Shown here piece after piece: positions 16,377-23,574 of a stretch of 64,000 nucleotides of DNA. Every line of letters begins with the position of its first letter. The stretch's first letter is position 1. The stretch is from positions 1,612,001 to 1,676,000 of the forward strand of contig NZ_CP007014.1 of assembly GCF_000452705.1 (NCBI RefSeq), written 5' to 3'. The notes under the pieces are model-generated. The model worked only from the letters and a program-made list of their open reading frames with translations, was not told the origin of the DNA and did no database searches. A program made the translations under genes and the position numbers. This stretch comes from Pseudomonas syringae CC1557 (GTDB taxonomy: Bacteria; Pseudomonadota; Gammaproteobacteria; Pseudomonadales; Pseudomonadaceae).

Positions 16377-17459
16377 TCAGCCGTTGAGTGTCGGGTAGTC
16401 GGTGTAGCCTTCGGCTCCGCCGCCATAGAGCGTTGCCTGGTTGAGCGGCGCCAGCGGAGCGCCGGTTTTCAAGCGTTCGATCAAATCAGGGTTACTGATG
16501 AACGGACGGCCGAAAGCGATCAGGTCTGCCTCGTTCGCATTGATGCGGGCAGTGGCGAGTTCAAGGTCGTAGCCGTTGTTGGCCAGGTAGGTCTGCTTGA
16601 AACGCTGGCGCAGCGCGTCGTAATCGAATGGCGCAACATCACGCGGGCCGCCAGTGGCGCCTTCCACCACATGAATAAAGGCAATACCCAGTTCACTGAG
16701 CTGCTCGGCGATGTAGTCGAATTGCGCTTGTGGATCGCTGCTGGAAACGCCGTTGGCAGGCGAAACCGGCGAGATCCGCACCCCAGTGCGGTGCGCACCG
16801 ATTTCCTTGGCCACTGCGGCGGTGACTTCCAGCAGCAGGCGCGCGCGATTTTCTATCGAGCCGCCATAGGCATCAGTGCGCAGGTTGGCATTGTTCTTGA
16901 TGAACTGATCAAGCAAATAACCGTTGGCGCCGTGAATTTCCACGCCGTCGAAACCTGCGGCAATGGCGTTGGCCGCGGCCTGGCGAAAGTCGTTCACGAT
17001 GCCAGGTAACTCTTCCAGCTCCAGCGCGCGCGGCTCGGATACATCGGCAAAACCGTTGTTGACGAACGTTTTGGTCTGCGCGCGGATGGCTGAAGGTGCG
17101 ACCGGCGCCTCACCGTTCGGTTGCAGGTCAACATGGGACACCCGGCCCACATGCCAAAGCTGCACAAAAATGCGTCCGCCCTCGGCATGCACAGCATCCG
17201 TGACGTTGCGCCAGCCAGCGATCTGCTCCGGTGTGTACAGCCCCGGAGTGTCCTGATAACCCTGCGCCTGGGCGGAGATTTGCGTCGCTTCGGTGATGAT
17301 CAGTCCGGCAGAGGCGCGTTGTGCGTAGTAGGTCGTCGTCAGGTCTGTAGGCACCAGACCAACGCCTGCGCGGTTACGGGTGAGGGGCGCCATGACGATA
17401 CGATTTGCGAGCGTCAAGTGACCTAATTGGGTGGGTTCGAAAAGCGCTTTCTCGGACAT
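16377..17459 (-). CDS. Old Yellow Enzyme family ene-reductase (NemA / xenobiotic reductase type)
   Basis: The 360-residue product has the FMN-dependent alkene reductase pattern: 'FEPTQLGHLTLANRIVMAPL' at the start, substrate-binding 'HGANGYLLDQFIKNNANLRT', 'DAYGGSIENRARLLLEV' and the late FMN segment 'LIAFGRPFISNPDLIERL'. It should reduce activated C=C bonds, N-ethylmaleimide or nitro-esters with NAD(P)H in the cytoplasm. I chose the ATG at 17459 (MSEKALF), preceded by GGAAG, over an ATG 45 bases upstream. It probably heads the unit that includes the SDR and quinone-reductase genes, downstream of a TetR gene. It may belong to a response to electrophilic stress. Confidence 0.92.
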   Translation of the reverse strand: MSEKALFEPTQLGHLTLANRIVMAPLTRNRAGVGLVPTDLTTTYYAQRASAGLIITEATQISAQAQGYQDTPGLYTPEQIAGWRNVTDAVHAEGGRIFVQLWHVGRVSHVDLQPNGEAPVAPSAIRAQTKTFVNNGFADVSEPRALELEELPGIVNDFRQAAANAIAAGFDGVEIHGANGYLLDQFIKNNANLRTDAYGGSIENRARLLLEVTAAVAKEIGAHRTGVRISPVSPANGVSSSDPQAQFDYIAEQLSELGIAFIHVVEGATGGPRDVAPFDYDALRQRFKQTYLANNGYDLELATARINANEADLIAFGRPFISNPDLIERLKTGAPLAPLNQATLYGGGAEGYTDYPTLNG

Positions 17460-17523
17460 GTGTTCAGCTTCCGGCTTGTGGATGACGCTTATGATTACGA
17501 TCAAAATCTATAATGTCAATTTA

Positions 17524-17543
17524 TTGATGTTGATCGACATCAA
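17524..17543. promoter_or_regulatory. Candidate operator upstream of the OYE gene
   Basis: TTGATGT (17524-17530) and ACATCAA (17537-17543) are exact arms around TGATCG, so only one central base pair breaks symmetry of the 20-base site. It lies about 65 bases upstream of the OYE start. It does not resemble the palindrome at 18359, so a different regulator may act here. Confidence 0.55.
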
Positions 17544-17628
17544 AGTGGTCGATGCCAGTCTTTATCAGCTATCGAGCGCGGGGAGGTGAAGCGTGTCATC
17601 AGAAAAGCCGGCCAAATAGCGCACGCGC

Positions 17629-17664
17629 CGTCGCGAGCACTTTATCGGAAGCGTGCTCGCGACG
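17629..17664. repeat. Strong 12-bp hairpin between TetR and OYE genes
   Basis: CGTCGCGAGCAC (17629-17640) and GTGCTCGCGACG (17653-17664) are exact reverse complements around a 12-base loop. It lies 49 bases after the TetR stop at 17713. There is no T-run on the minus strand, so it may stabilise the mRNA 3' end or act with Rho rather than be a classic terminator. Confidence 0.7.
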
Positions 17665-17712
17665 ACGTTTGCGTATCGATCTGACGGAGAGAAGTGCGTC
17701 TGTTTTTCAGAC

Positions 17713-18309
17713 TTATGGCGTAAGCACTGAACGGGTCAACAGTTGGAATATCGATTCGGCAGAGGGAATGGGCGGTTTATCTGTCTTTCTGTCAATCGTC
17801 AGTGATGCGTAGCCATGCGCGGTACTCCAGGCGAGGAAGGTGCGTTGTTCAAGCACTGCCGGATCAGGTTCGCTACCGTGTTTCGCTGTCCAGGCGTGGC
17901 GTATCGACTGGCGGAGCACTTGCAACGTACGTTCACCCGACTCCAAAAGCCTGGGTAACGTGCGGTTGACGCCAGCGCCATACATCAACCGGAAATGCTC
18001 AGGGTAAGTTTGAGCGAAATTGACATAGCCGATGCCGCAGCCGAGCAGCGTGTCGTCCAGCTCCTGCTGCGCGGCAAGAATGGTATCGGCCATGCGCTCG
18101 TAACCATCGGCCACGACTTCGGCCAGCAGGTTTTGCAGAGAACCGAAATGGTGAGCGGGAGCGGCGTGAGAAACGTTTGCCCGTCTTGCGCACTCACGTA
18201 GCGACATGCCGCGCACGCCTGCTTCCGCCACAATATCCCAGGCTGCCTGACGCAAGACGGCTGGCAGATTGCCGTGGTGGTAGGTCCGCGGGGTGTCTGA
18301 CGTCGACAT
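17713..18309 (-). CDS. TetR-family transcriptional regulator
   Basis: The 198-residue product starts with a TetR HTH ('RTYHHGNLPAVLRQAAWDIV', then 'GMSLRECARRANVSHAAPAH', 'HFGSLQNLLAEVVADGYERM') and continues in a C-terminal domain of the TetR_C_13/WHG type. HTH residues 'SHAAPAHHFGS' are characteristic of that subgroup. AGGGAG precedes the ATG at 18309. It diverges from an alpha/beta hydrolase gene, with a perfect palindrome between the two starts, so it probably represses itself and the hydrolase. It may also act on the OYE cluster downstream. Confidence 0.9.
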   Translation of the reverse strand: MSTSDTPRTYHHGNLPAVLRQAAWDIVAEAGVRGMSLRECARRANVSHAAPAHHFGSLQNLLAEVVADGYERMADTILAAQQELDDTLLGCGIGYVNFAQTYPEHFRLMYGAGVNRTLPRLLESGERTLQVLRQSIRHAWTAKHGSEPDPAVLEQRTFLAWSTAHGYASLTIDRKTDKPPIPSAESIFQLLTRSVLTP

Positions 18310-18358
18310 GTGACGCTCCCTATCATGAAATAAAAGTTATATGCCCATCGGAGACGCT

Positions 18359-18377
18359 ATCTTGTCAGTGACAAGAT
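18359..18377. promoter_or_regulatory. TetR-type operator between divergent TetR and hydrolase genes
   Basis: ATCTTGTCA (18359-18367), G, TGACAAGAT (18369-18377) is a perfect 19-base palindrome with a single central base. It lies 50 bases from each of the two divergent start codons (18309 and 18426), the standard place for a TetR operator. Confidence 0.8.
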
Positions 18378-18425
18378 TGGCTGTTTTAATGGCGCCATGT
18401 CATCTGAGTGGCGCAGGGAATACCG

Positions 18426-19292
18426 ATGAGCAAAATCATCAACAGGCTTCGACTATTGACCCTACGCGGCATTTTCACGCTGGCCAGCCGTATTGTACCG
18501 GGCATGACCGGAAGATATCTCGCTCGACGTTTCATTACGCCGCAGGCTGCTGAACGTGCCAAGGCCGCAGCCCTTCTGAGCGCAGCGCCGGATGTACAGA
18601 CGAGCACCCTCGATCTGGGCGGAATCAAGATTTCTACCTACGTGTGGGGAGACCCGTCGAGCCAACCCTACGTGTTGCTTGCTCACGGCTGGTCCAGTTA
18701 TGCAATGCGGTTCATTGCATGGGTGCCGTTGTTGCGTTCAATGGGTTACGCGGTGGTGGGTTTCGATCAGCCCGCACATGGGCTGAGCGCCGGCAAGATC
18801 AGCCACATGACCCAGTTTGTCGACGTGCAGCAGCGCGTAGGACGTCATTTTGGCAAGCCCGCGGCGGTGATTGCGCATTCATTGGGCGCTTCCTCTATCG
18901 TTTTCGCCCAGGAAGAACAATGGCGCCCTGAGCGTTTCGTGTTGATCGCGCCGTTTCTGGCACCTACTGATAGCGTGCTGCAGCAGTTCGATGCAGTCGG
19001 TGTTTCACATAAGGTGTTTGATTCTTTTGAAGGCGTTTTGCATTCGCTGACCGGCCGCCGTTTTGCGGACTACGACGCCAGTACGCGCCTGCCATTGCTT
19101 GATCGTCCTGCGCTGGTTATTCATGACCGCCGTGATCGCGAAACTCCGTGGGAGAAGGGCGCCCGATTTGCAGCGCTGTGGCCGGGAGCGCGTCTGTTTA
19201 CAACGGATGGGCTGGGGCACAACCGGCTGATTGATCACCCTTCGGTTATTACTGAAGTGATGAAGTTTCTGAACCCGGACGATCATCAATAA
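18426..19292 (+). CDS. Alpha/beta hydrolase
   Basis: The 288-residue product has a hydrolase fold with the oxyanion segment 'VLLAHGWSSYAMRF', nucleophile elbow 'AVIAHSLGASSIVFA' (Ser in HSLGA), Asp in 'VIHDRRDRETPW' and a C-terminal His in 'GLGHNRL'. The catalytic triad therefore looks intact. An N-terminal basic-hydrophobic stretch may be a weak membrane anchor. I chose the ATG at 18426, preceded by AGGGAA, over the GTG at 18408. It diverges from a TetR gene with a palindromic operator in between, which suggests induction by a substrate-like ligand such as an ester. Confidence 0.88.
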   Translation: MSKIINRLRLLTLRGIFTLASRIVPGMTGRYLARRFITPQAAERAKAAALLSAAPDVQTSTLDLGGIKISTYVWGDPSSQPYVLLAHGWSSYAMRFIAWVPLLRSMGYAVVGFDQPAHGLSAGKISHMTQFVDVQQRVGRHFGKPAAVIAHSLGASSIVFAQEEQWRPERFVLIAPFLAPTDSVLQQFDAVGVSHKVFDSFEGVLHSLTGRRFADYDASTRLPLLDRPALVIHDRRDRETPWEKGARFAALWPGARLFTTDGLGHNRLIDHPSVITEVMKFLNPDDHQ

Positions 19293-19509
19293 CAGCCGGC
19301 CGCGCAATAACGTTGATAGCGTTACCCAGGCAATTCCGATGTCAGGCGTTTAGACGCCGCGTTATAAAATCCGTGCTTGCCAACTGGATCTGGCTCGTTG
19401 AATTGTAAGATGAGTACGGGGATCAGTTGCGTCTCCAATCATCACGAGCTGTGCTTCATCCCAAGACCTCTGATCGGTATGTCAGGGCCTTTGGATGTTG
19501 GAGGCTGCT

Positions 19510-19977
19510 GTGGATTTTAATCATTTCTCCAATGAACTGGCCGTACTGGAAATTGTGCGCAGCTCTAACTTCATTCGACCCCGGAAGTTGACGTCTGGCC
19601 AACTGTACATGGCATTGATACGTCTTCAGTCTGATGTTCCGGCCATCGAACGTTTTATGGCGATGATTGATGAGTTAGTGAAAGAGGGGCTTTTGATTTC
19701 AGCGATGGTGCTGGACCATGACCCCTCTTTTCCCTATACCCAGCACATCATTCTCGGCCTCACCGAACCAGGTGAGGCCGCACTGGAAGAAAGAAGCGCT
19801 CAGGCTGATCACTTTTTACCTATGATCAGCGAGCCCGCTTTCAACCAGGACTCATCAAAACTTGATGCGATCCTTGCGTATGAAAAACATCACTTCCCGT
19901 GCACCTTATGCCGAGCGTACAGCACCGCTGTTCCACCTGAGCCCGGACGGGCCTGCAACTCGAACGCTTGTGGGTAG
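19510..19977 (+). CDS. Hypothetical protein, unknown
   Basis: The 155-residue product begins MDFNHFSNELAVLEIVRSSN if the GTG at 19510 is used; it follows GGAGG at six bases, while an ATG at 19495 has no such site. The body ('SGQLYMALIRLQSDVPAIER', 'VKEGLLISAMVLDH', 'GLTEPGEAALEERS') looks like genuine soluble protein, perhaps with a winged-helix shape, but I know no family. Its last 29 codons overlap the 3' end of the convergent NYN gene by 88 bases, and the C-terminal residues there have a shadow-like composition. The native stop may therefore once have been earlier. Confidence 0.55.
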   Translation: MDFNHFSNELAVLEIVRSSNFIRPRKLTSGQLYMALIRLQSDVPAIERFMAMIDELVKEGLLISAMVLDHDPSFPYTQHIILGLTEPGEAALEERSAQADHFLPMISEPAFNQDSSKLDAILAYEKHHFPCTLCRAYSTAVPPEPGRACNSNACG

Positions 19978-20684
19978 CCCTTGATCAAGTCGCTCAGCTT
20001 TTTGTAACCATGGGTGCGAGGATCAAACTCCGGGCGCAGTTTGGTGATGTTTGTACCGAGTGCGCTCAAATGTGCCCAACCGTCTTCGTCAGCGATGTCA
20101 TCCATGATTTTCGCGATGAAATCCACCGGAGCCCTGGGCTTCTTGCTCGCCTCGGTTGTGACAGGTTTGACGTTACCATTGGATGCAGTTGCCTCCGGCG
20201 TGGCATCCCCGCCAGCAGGCGTTGTGACCTCTTCGCGAAGCAGTTCGATGTAGATGAACTTGTCACAGGCCGCCACGAAAGGCCGAGGTGTTTTTTCTTC
20301 GCCGAAGCCATAAACAGTCAGGCCTTCCTCACGCAGGCGCGACGCCAGGCGGGTGAAGTCGCTGTCGCTGGAAACCAGGCAAAAGCCGTCAAAACGGCGC
20401 GTGTACAACAGGTCCATCGCGTCAATGATCAACGAACTGTCGGTCGCGTTCTTGCCCTTGGTGTAGGCGAACTGCTGAATGGGCTGGATGGAATAGTCGA
20501 GCAGTACTTTCTTCCAGCCGCCAAGTTGCGGGCCAGTCCAGTCTCCATAAATGCGTTTGACGCTGGCGACGCCATACTTGGCGATCTCTTCAAAAAGTCC
20601 GTCGACGATGGCGGCCGGCGCATTGTCGGCATCGATCAGTACAGCGAGGTGCTTTTGCGAACTGTTGGGGTTTTGAATAGCCAT
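19890..20684 (-). CDS. NYN-domain (LabA/PIN-like) protein with OST-HTH/LOTUS domain
   Basis: The 264-residue product has an N-terminal NYN nuclease-like domain: 'LAVLIDADNAPAAIVDGLFE' with the first Asp pair, 'SSLIIDAMDLLYTRRFDGFC', and 'LVSSDSDFTRLASRLREEGL' with the later acidic residues. An OST-HTH/LOTUS module follows at about residues 185-255 ('FIAKIMDDIADEDGWAHLSA' to 'YKKLSDLIKGYPQAFELQ'). NYN domains are metal-dependent RNases related to PIN, and LOTUS modules bind RNA, so an RNA-processing role is likely. The ATG at 20684 is the only good start. The stop-side end overlaps the convergent hypothetical gene. Confidence 0.9.
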   Translation of the reverse strand: MAIQNPNSSQKHLAVLIDADNAPAAIVDGLFEEIAKYGVASVKRIYGDWTGPQLGGWKKVLLDYSIQPIQQFAYTKGKNATDSSLIIDAMDLLYTRRFDGFCLVSSDSDFTRLASRLREEGLTVYGFGEEKTPRPFVAACDKFIYIELLREEVTTPAGGDATPEATASNGNVKPVTTEASKKPRAPVDFIAKIMDDIADEDGWAHLSALGTNITKLRPEFDPRTHGYKKLSDLIKGYPQAFELQARPGSGGTAVLYARHKVHGK

Positions 20685-20785
20685 AAATCACCCTGGTGCG
20701 AAAGCGTCACCATACCTTCAAACGAGAGACTATGGCGGTTCGCTGGACGTATGTTTGAACCGGCTTGCTGCCAGGATGGCCGGTT

Positions 20786-21109
20786 TCAGGCCTGATCGAT
20801 AGTCAGTCCTTCGTACCACTCGGCATACGGCGTGTTCTCGACCTTGTACCGATTGAAGTCCGCTGCGCCATCCGTCCACCAGACCTGTCCGCGCTCCCCG
20901 AGCGCTACCTTGGCCTTATCGACACTGTTGCGAGCCTTCTTCAATGCTTCGGCATCTCCTGATGCCTTGGCCGCTTTTACGTGCCGACGCGCAGCCATCA
21001 GCTCATCTACCCGCTGTTGACGGACATCTTCACTCAGGGATGGATTGGAACACCGCCACAGCTGCCCTTTGACCACAAAATATCGGCCGTCGGGTGTGCT
21101 CGGGTTCAC
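20786..21109 (-). CDS. Small conserved-looking hypothetical protein
   Basis: If translation starts at the GTG at 21109, 12 bases after the stop of the histidine kinase gene, the product has 107 residues (VNPSTPDGRYFVVKGQLWRC and on). It holds a beta-like 'GRYFVVKGQLWRCSNPSL', a charged helix rich in Ala/Arg/Lys ('RVDELMAARRHVKAAK') and 'GQVWWTDGAADFNRYKVENT' near the end. I recall similar small proteins, described only as hypothetical, in Pseudomonas. The longer frame to 21226 overlaps the kinase and looks like shadow. Probably co-transcribed with the kinase. Function unknown. Confidence 0.7.
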   Translation of the reverse strand: MNPSTPDGRYFVVKGQLWRCSNPSLSEDVRQQRVDELMAARRHVKAAKASGDAEALKKARNSVDKAKVALGERGQVWWTDGAADFNRYKVENTPYAEWYEGLTIDQA

Positions 21110-21120
21110 GTGGCTAGCGC

Positions 21121-23202
21121 TCAGCGCGCATAGCTGCGGGTCATCACGTCCGTTGCGCCAATCAGCCCGTTCACTCGTCCGGCCAGTGTGTCCAGCCCGA
21201 AGGGCTTGGTCAGCACTTGGGTGCAAGGACGCAGGTGGCAGCCGTCGAGTACTGAGGTCTTGGCGTAACCGGTGATGAACAATGTGGGCAGGCCAGGACG
21301 GTTTTCGCAGGCGGCATCGGCCATTTCACGACCGTTCATGCCGCCCGGCAAGCCTATGTCACTGATGAGCAGGTCGATACGAGCGTCCGACTTGAGGATC
21401 TGCAAGCCAGACTGGGCATCAGCAGCTTCAAGGCAGGTGTAACCAAGCCCGGTGATCACTTCGGTGACCAGCATGCGCACAGACGGTTCGTCGTCCACGA
21501 CCAGCACGGTTTCGCCCGAGCGATGCGCAGGCCCTTCCACAGTCTCAGGCTCAGCCTCGCAGGGCGTAAGCGAGGAGGTGTGGCGCGGCAGGTGCATCAC
21601 GACACTGGTGCCTTTGCCTACGACGGATTCAACCTTGATCTGCCCACCTGACTGGCGCACGAAACCGTAGACCATCGAAAGCCCGAGGCCAGTGCCTGCA
21701 CCAATCGGTTTGGTGGTGAAGAACGGTTCGAAGGCCTTTGCCACCACCTCCGGACTCATGCCACTGCCAGTGTCGGTGACGCGAATGCTCAAGTGTTCGC
21801 CAGCCGGGATGCCATGATCCGGGTCGATGCATTCATCGAGCGAAGCGTTCCCGGTCTCGATGATGATGCGTCCGCCGTTCGGCATGGCATCGCGTGCGTT
21901 CAGGCACAGGTTCAACAGCGAACTTTCCAGTTGCGCATGATCAATCAGCGCAGGCCACACGTCAGCCTGGGCAATGACTTTTATTTCTATCTCCGGACCC
22001 ACCGTGCGCGTGATCAGCTCTTCCATGTCATTGATCAGTGCGTTGACATCGGTCACCTTCGGAGACAGCGTTTGACGCCGCGAAAAGGCCAACAAACGGT
22101 GAGTCAGCGAAGCGGCGCGGCGCACTGCGCTCTGCGCCACCGATACATACCGGTCGACGTCGCCAACGCGCCCTTGCGAGAGTCGTCTGGTGATCAGTTC
22201 CAGGCTGCCCGAGATGCCGGCCAGCAGGTTGTTGAAGTCATGAGCGATGCCGCCCGTCAATTGTCCGACGGCGTCCATCTTCTGTGAGTGGCGCAAGGCA
22301 TCTTCAACTTGCTCGCGCTCCAGCACGGCCTGTTCGATGCGCTGCTCCAGTGTCAGATTAAGCTCCCGGACCGCCTCTTCGGCTTTCTTCCTGGCTGTTA
22401 CGTCGATGGACGAGCCAATCACACCGATCACGTTGCCGTTGTTATCAACCATGGGGGCTTTGGTGGATAACCAGATAGCGGCGGAGCCGTCAGGAAGATT
22501 GACGTGTTCTTCAATCTGTTCGCTGACGTTGTTGCTCATGATCCGACGGTCAGTCTCCATGAGAATGCGCGCCTGATCCTTGTCATCAAGAAATTCCAGA
22601 TCAGTCTTGCCGATAAAAAACTCGGGCGGCTTGCCGACCAGCTCGGCAGTGCCCCGGTTCGCTACAAGCATTCTGCCTTCGAGATCCTTGGCGTAGACGA
22701 CGCCCGGGACTGCTGCGGTGAATATGCGCAGCAGTTCATTGAGCCGGTCTCGCTCGGCCTCGGCCGCACGTCGGCTATTGATGTCGAGCAGTATGCCCAG
22801 GCTGCGAACCGGTTTGCCGTCGATGTCGCGCTCGATCCGTCCGCTGGCTTCAACCCAGCGATAAACGCCGTCCTGATGCAGCACCCGGTACTCATATCGG
22901 TAGGGATCACCACTGGACAGTGCGTCTTCGATGGCCTTGTAGACGTGAGTCACGTCGTCAGGATGAATCGAAGCGGTTACCGTTTTCAGAGGCAGCCCTT
23001 TGGCGCACAGCTTCGGACACAAGCCGAAGGTTCGGGCAAATCGTTCATCGCTCGTCAGGCTGTCAGCAACAATGTCCCACACCCACGTGCCAACCACTGC
23101 GCCCGAATCCAGCGCGAGTTGCAGCCGCTCTGCAGCTTCCTGTGCCGAGGTACCGGGTAATTGGGGGGCATACGATCTGCCGCTGGAAACATCATTGCTC
23201 AT
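21121..23202 (-). CDS. Hybrid sensor histidine kinase with two PAS domains and a receiver
   Basis: The 693-residue product has two PAS/PAC domains (about 30-145 and 165-280), a HisKA region with the phospho-acceptor His in 'GGIAHDFNNLLAGIS', an HATPase with 'NLCLNARDAMPNGG' and 'GTGLGLSMVYGFVRQSGGQI', and a C-terminal receiver ('VLVVDDEPSVRMLVTEVITG', phospho-Asp in 'LLISDIGLPGG', Lys in 'LTKPF'). No membrane segments are visible, so it is a soluble sensor; the PAS type may bind flavin or heme, but the NCRFLQ motif of LOV domains is absent. I prefer the ATG at 23202 (MSNDVSSG) over one at 23247. No separate response regulator is adjacent. Confidence 0.9.
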   Translation of the reverse strand: MSNDVSSGRSYAPQLPGTSAQEAAERLQLALDSGAVVGTWVWDIVADSLTSDERFARTFGLCPKLCAKGLPLKTVTASIHPDDVTHVYKAIEDALSSGDPYRYEYRVLHQDGVYRWVEASGRIERDIDGKPVRSLGILLDINSRRAAEAERDRLNELLRIFTAAVPGVVYAKDLEGRMLVANRGTAELVGKPPEFFIGKTDLEFLDDKDQARILMETDRRIMSNNVSEQIEEHVNLPDGSAAIWLSTKAPMVDNNGNVIGVIGSSIDVTARKKAEEAVRELNLTLEQRIEQAVLEREQVEDALRHSQKMDAVGQLTGGIAHDFNNLLAGISGSLELITRRLSQGRVGDVDRYVSVAQSAVRRAASLTHRLLAFSRRQTLSPKVTDVNALINDMEELITRTVGPEIEIKVIAQADVWPALIDHAQLESSLLNLCLNARDAMPNGGRIIIETGNASLDECIDPDHGIPAGEHLSIRVTDTGSGMSPEVVAKAFEPFFTTKPIGAGTGLGLSMVYGFVRQSGGQIKVESVVGKGTSVVMHLPRHTSSLTPCEAEPETVEGPAHRSGETVLVVDDEPSVRMLVTEVITGLGYTCLEAADAQSGLQILKSDARIDLLISDIGLPGGMNGREMADAACENRPGLPTLFITGYAKTSVLDGCHLRPCTQVLTKPFGLDTLAGRVNGLIGATDVMTRSYAR

Positions 23203-23573
23203 CACTATCAACCCACTTGAACGCCTGGTTCGCAAAGCCACATCCATAGGGCAGCGCCGCGGCCTGAAAGTTGTACAAAATTTATTCTATTTTGTGCGCC
23301 TATCCGTGCAAGCAGTCAGTGACACTTGATCATTCAATGGCTTCCGACTATGAGTGATATTAAATTAATATCACGTCGAGTGCGCAGCAATTTGTGCGAG
23401 GCAGGCAGGATGGGCGTTTCATGGCTTCCAGGATTGTCGAACTGGGGGGGCAATACGCTCAGGACGATTCGAAGAGGAGGGCGCAGCGGTGTGTATTGAA
23501 GGGATATTGTCTGCGGATTTTACAGCGTCAGGTGCCGATAACAGGTCGGCTTACAGGCACCTGACGCTTTTTT
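23203..23573. other. Intergenic region with palindrome and possible small RNA
   Basis: Both flanking genes are on the minus strand. The region holds the upstream sequences of the histidine kinase, a perfect AT-rich palindrome at 23354-23374 and a plus-strand intrinsic terminator at 23525-23574 that does not serve any visible plus-strand gene. No convincing protein-coding frame is seen. Confidence 0.5.
23354..23374. promoter_or_regulatory. Perfect AT-rich palindrome upstream of the histidine kinase
   Basis: GTGATATTAA (23354-23363), A, TTAATATCAC (23365-23374): exact arms of ten around one base. It is about 150 bases upstream of the kinase start and lacks a T-run, so it suits a protein-binding site better than a terminator. 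The AT-rich core contrasts with the GC-rich surroundings. Confidence 0.65.
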
Positions 23574-23574
23574 T
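23525..23574 (+). terminator. Strong intrinsic terminator reading rightward
   Basis: GCGTCAGGTGCC (23525-23536) pairs exactly with GGCACCTGACGC (23556-23567), followed by seven T (23568-23574). The T-run makes it a plus-strand terminator, although no plus-strand gene lies upstream. On the minus strand it also sits directly after the NCS1 permease stop at 23574, but with only a weak T-rich tail, so it may serve both directions. Confidence 0.75.
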
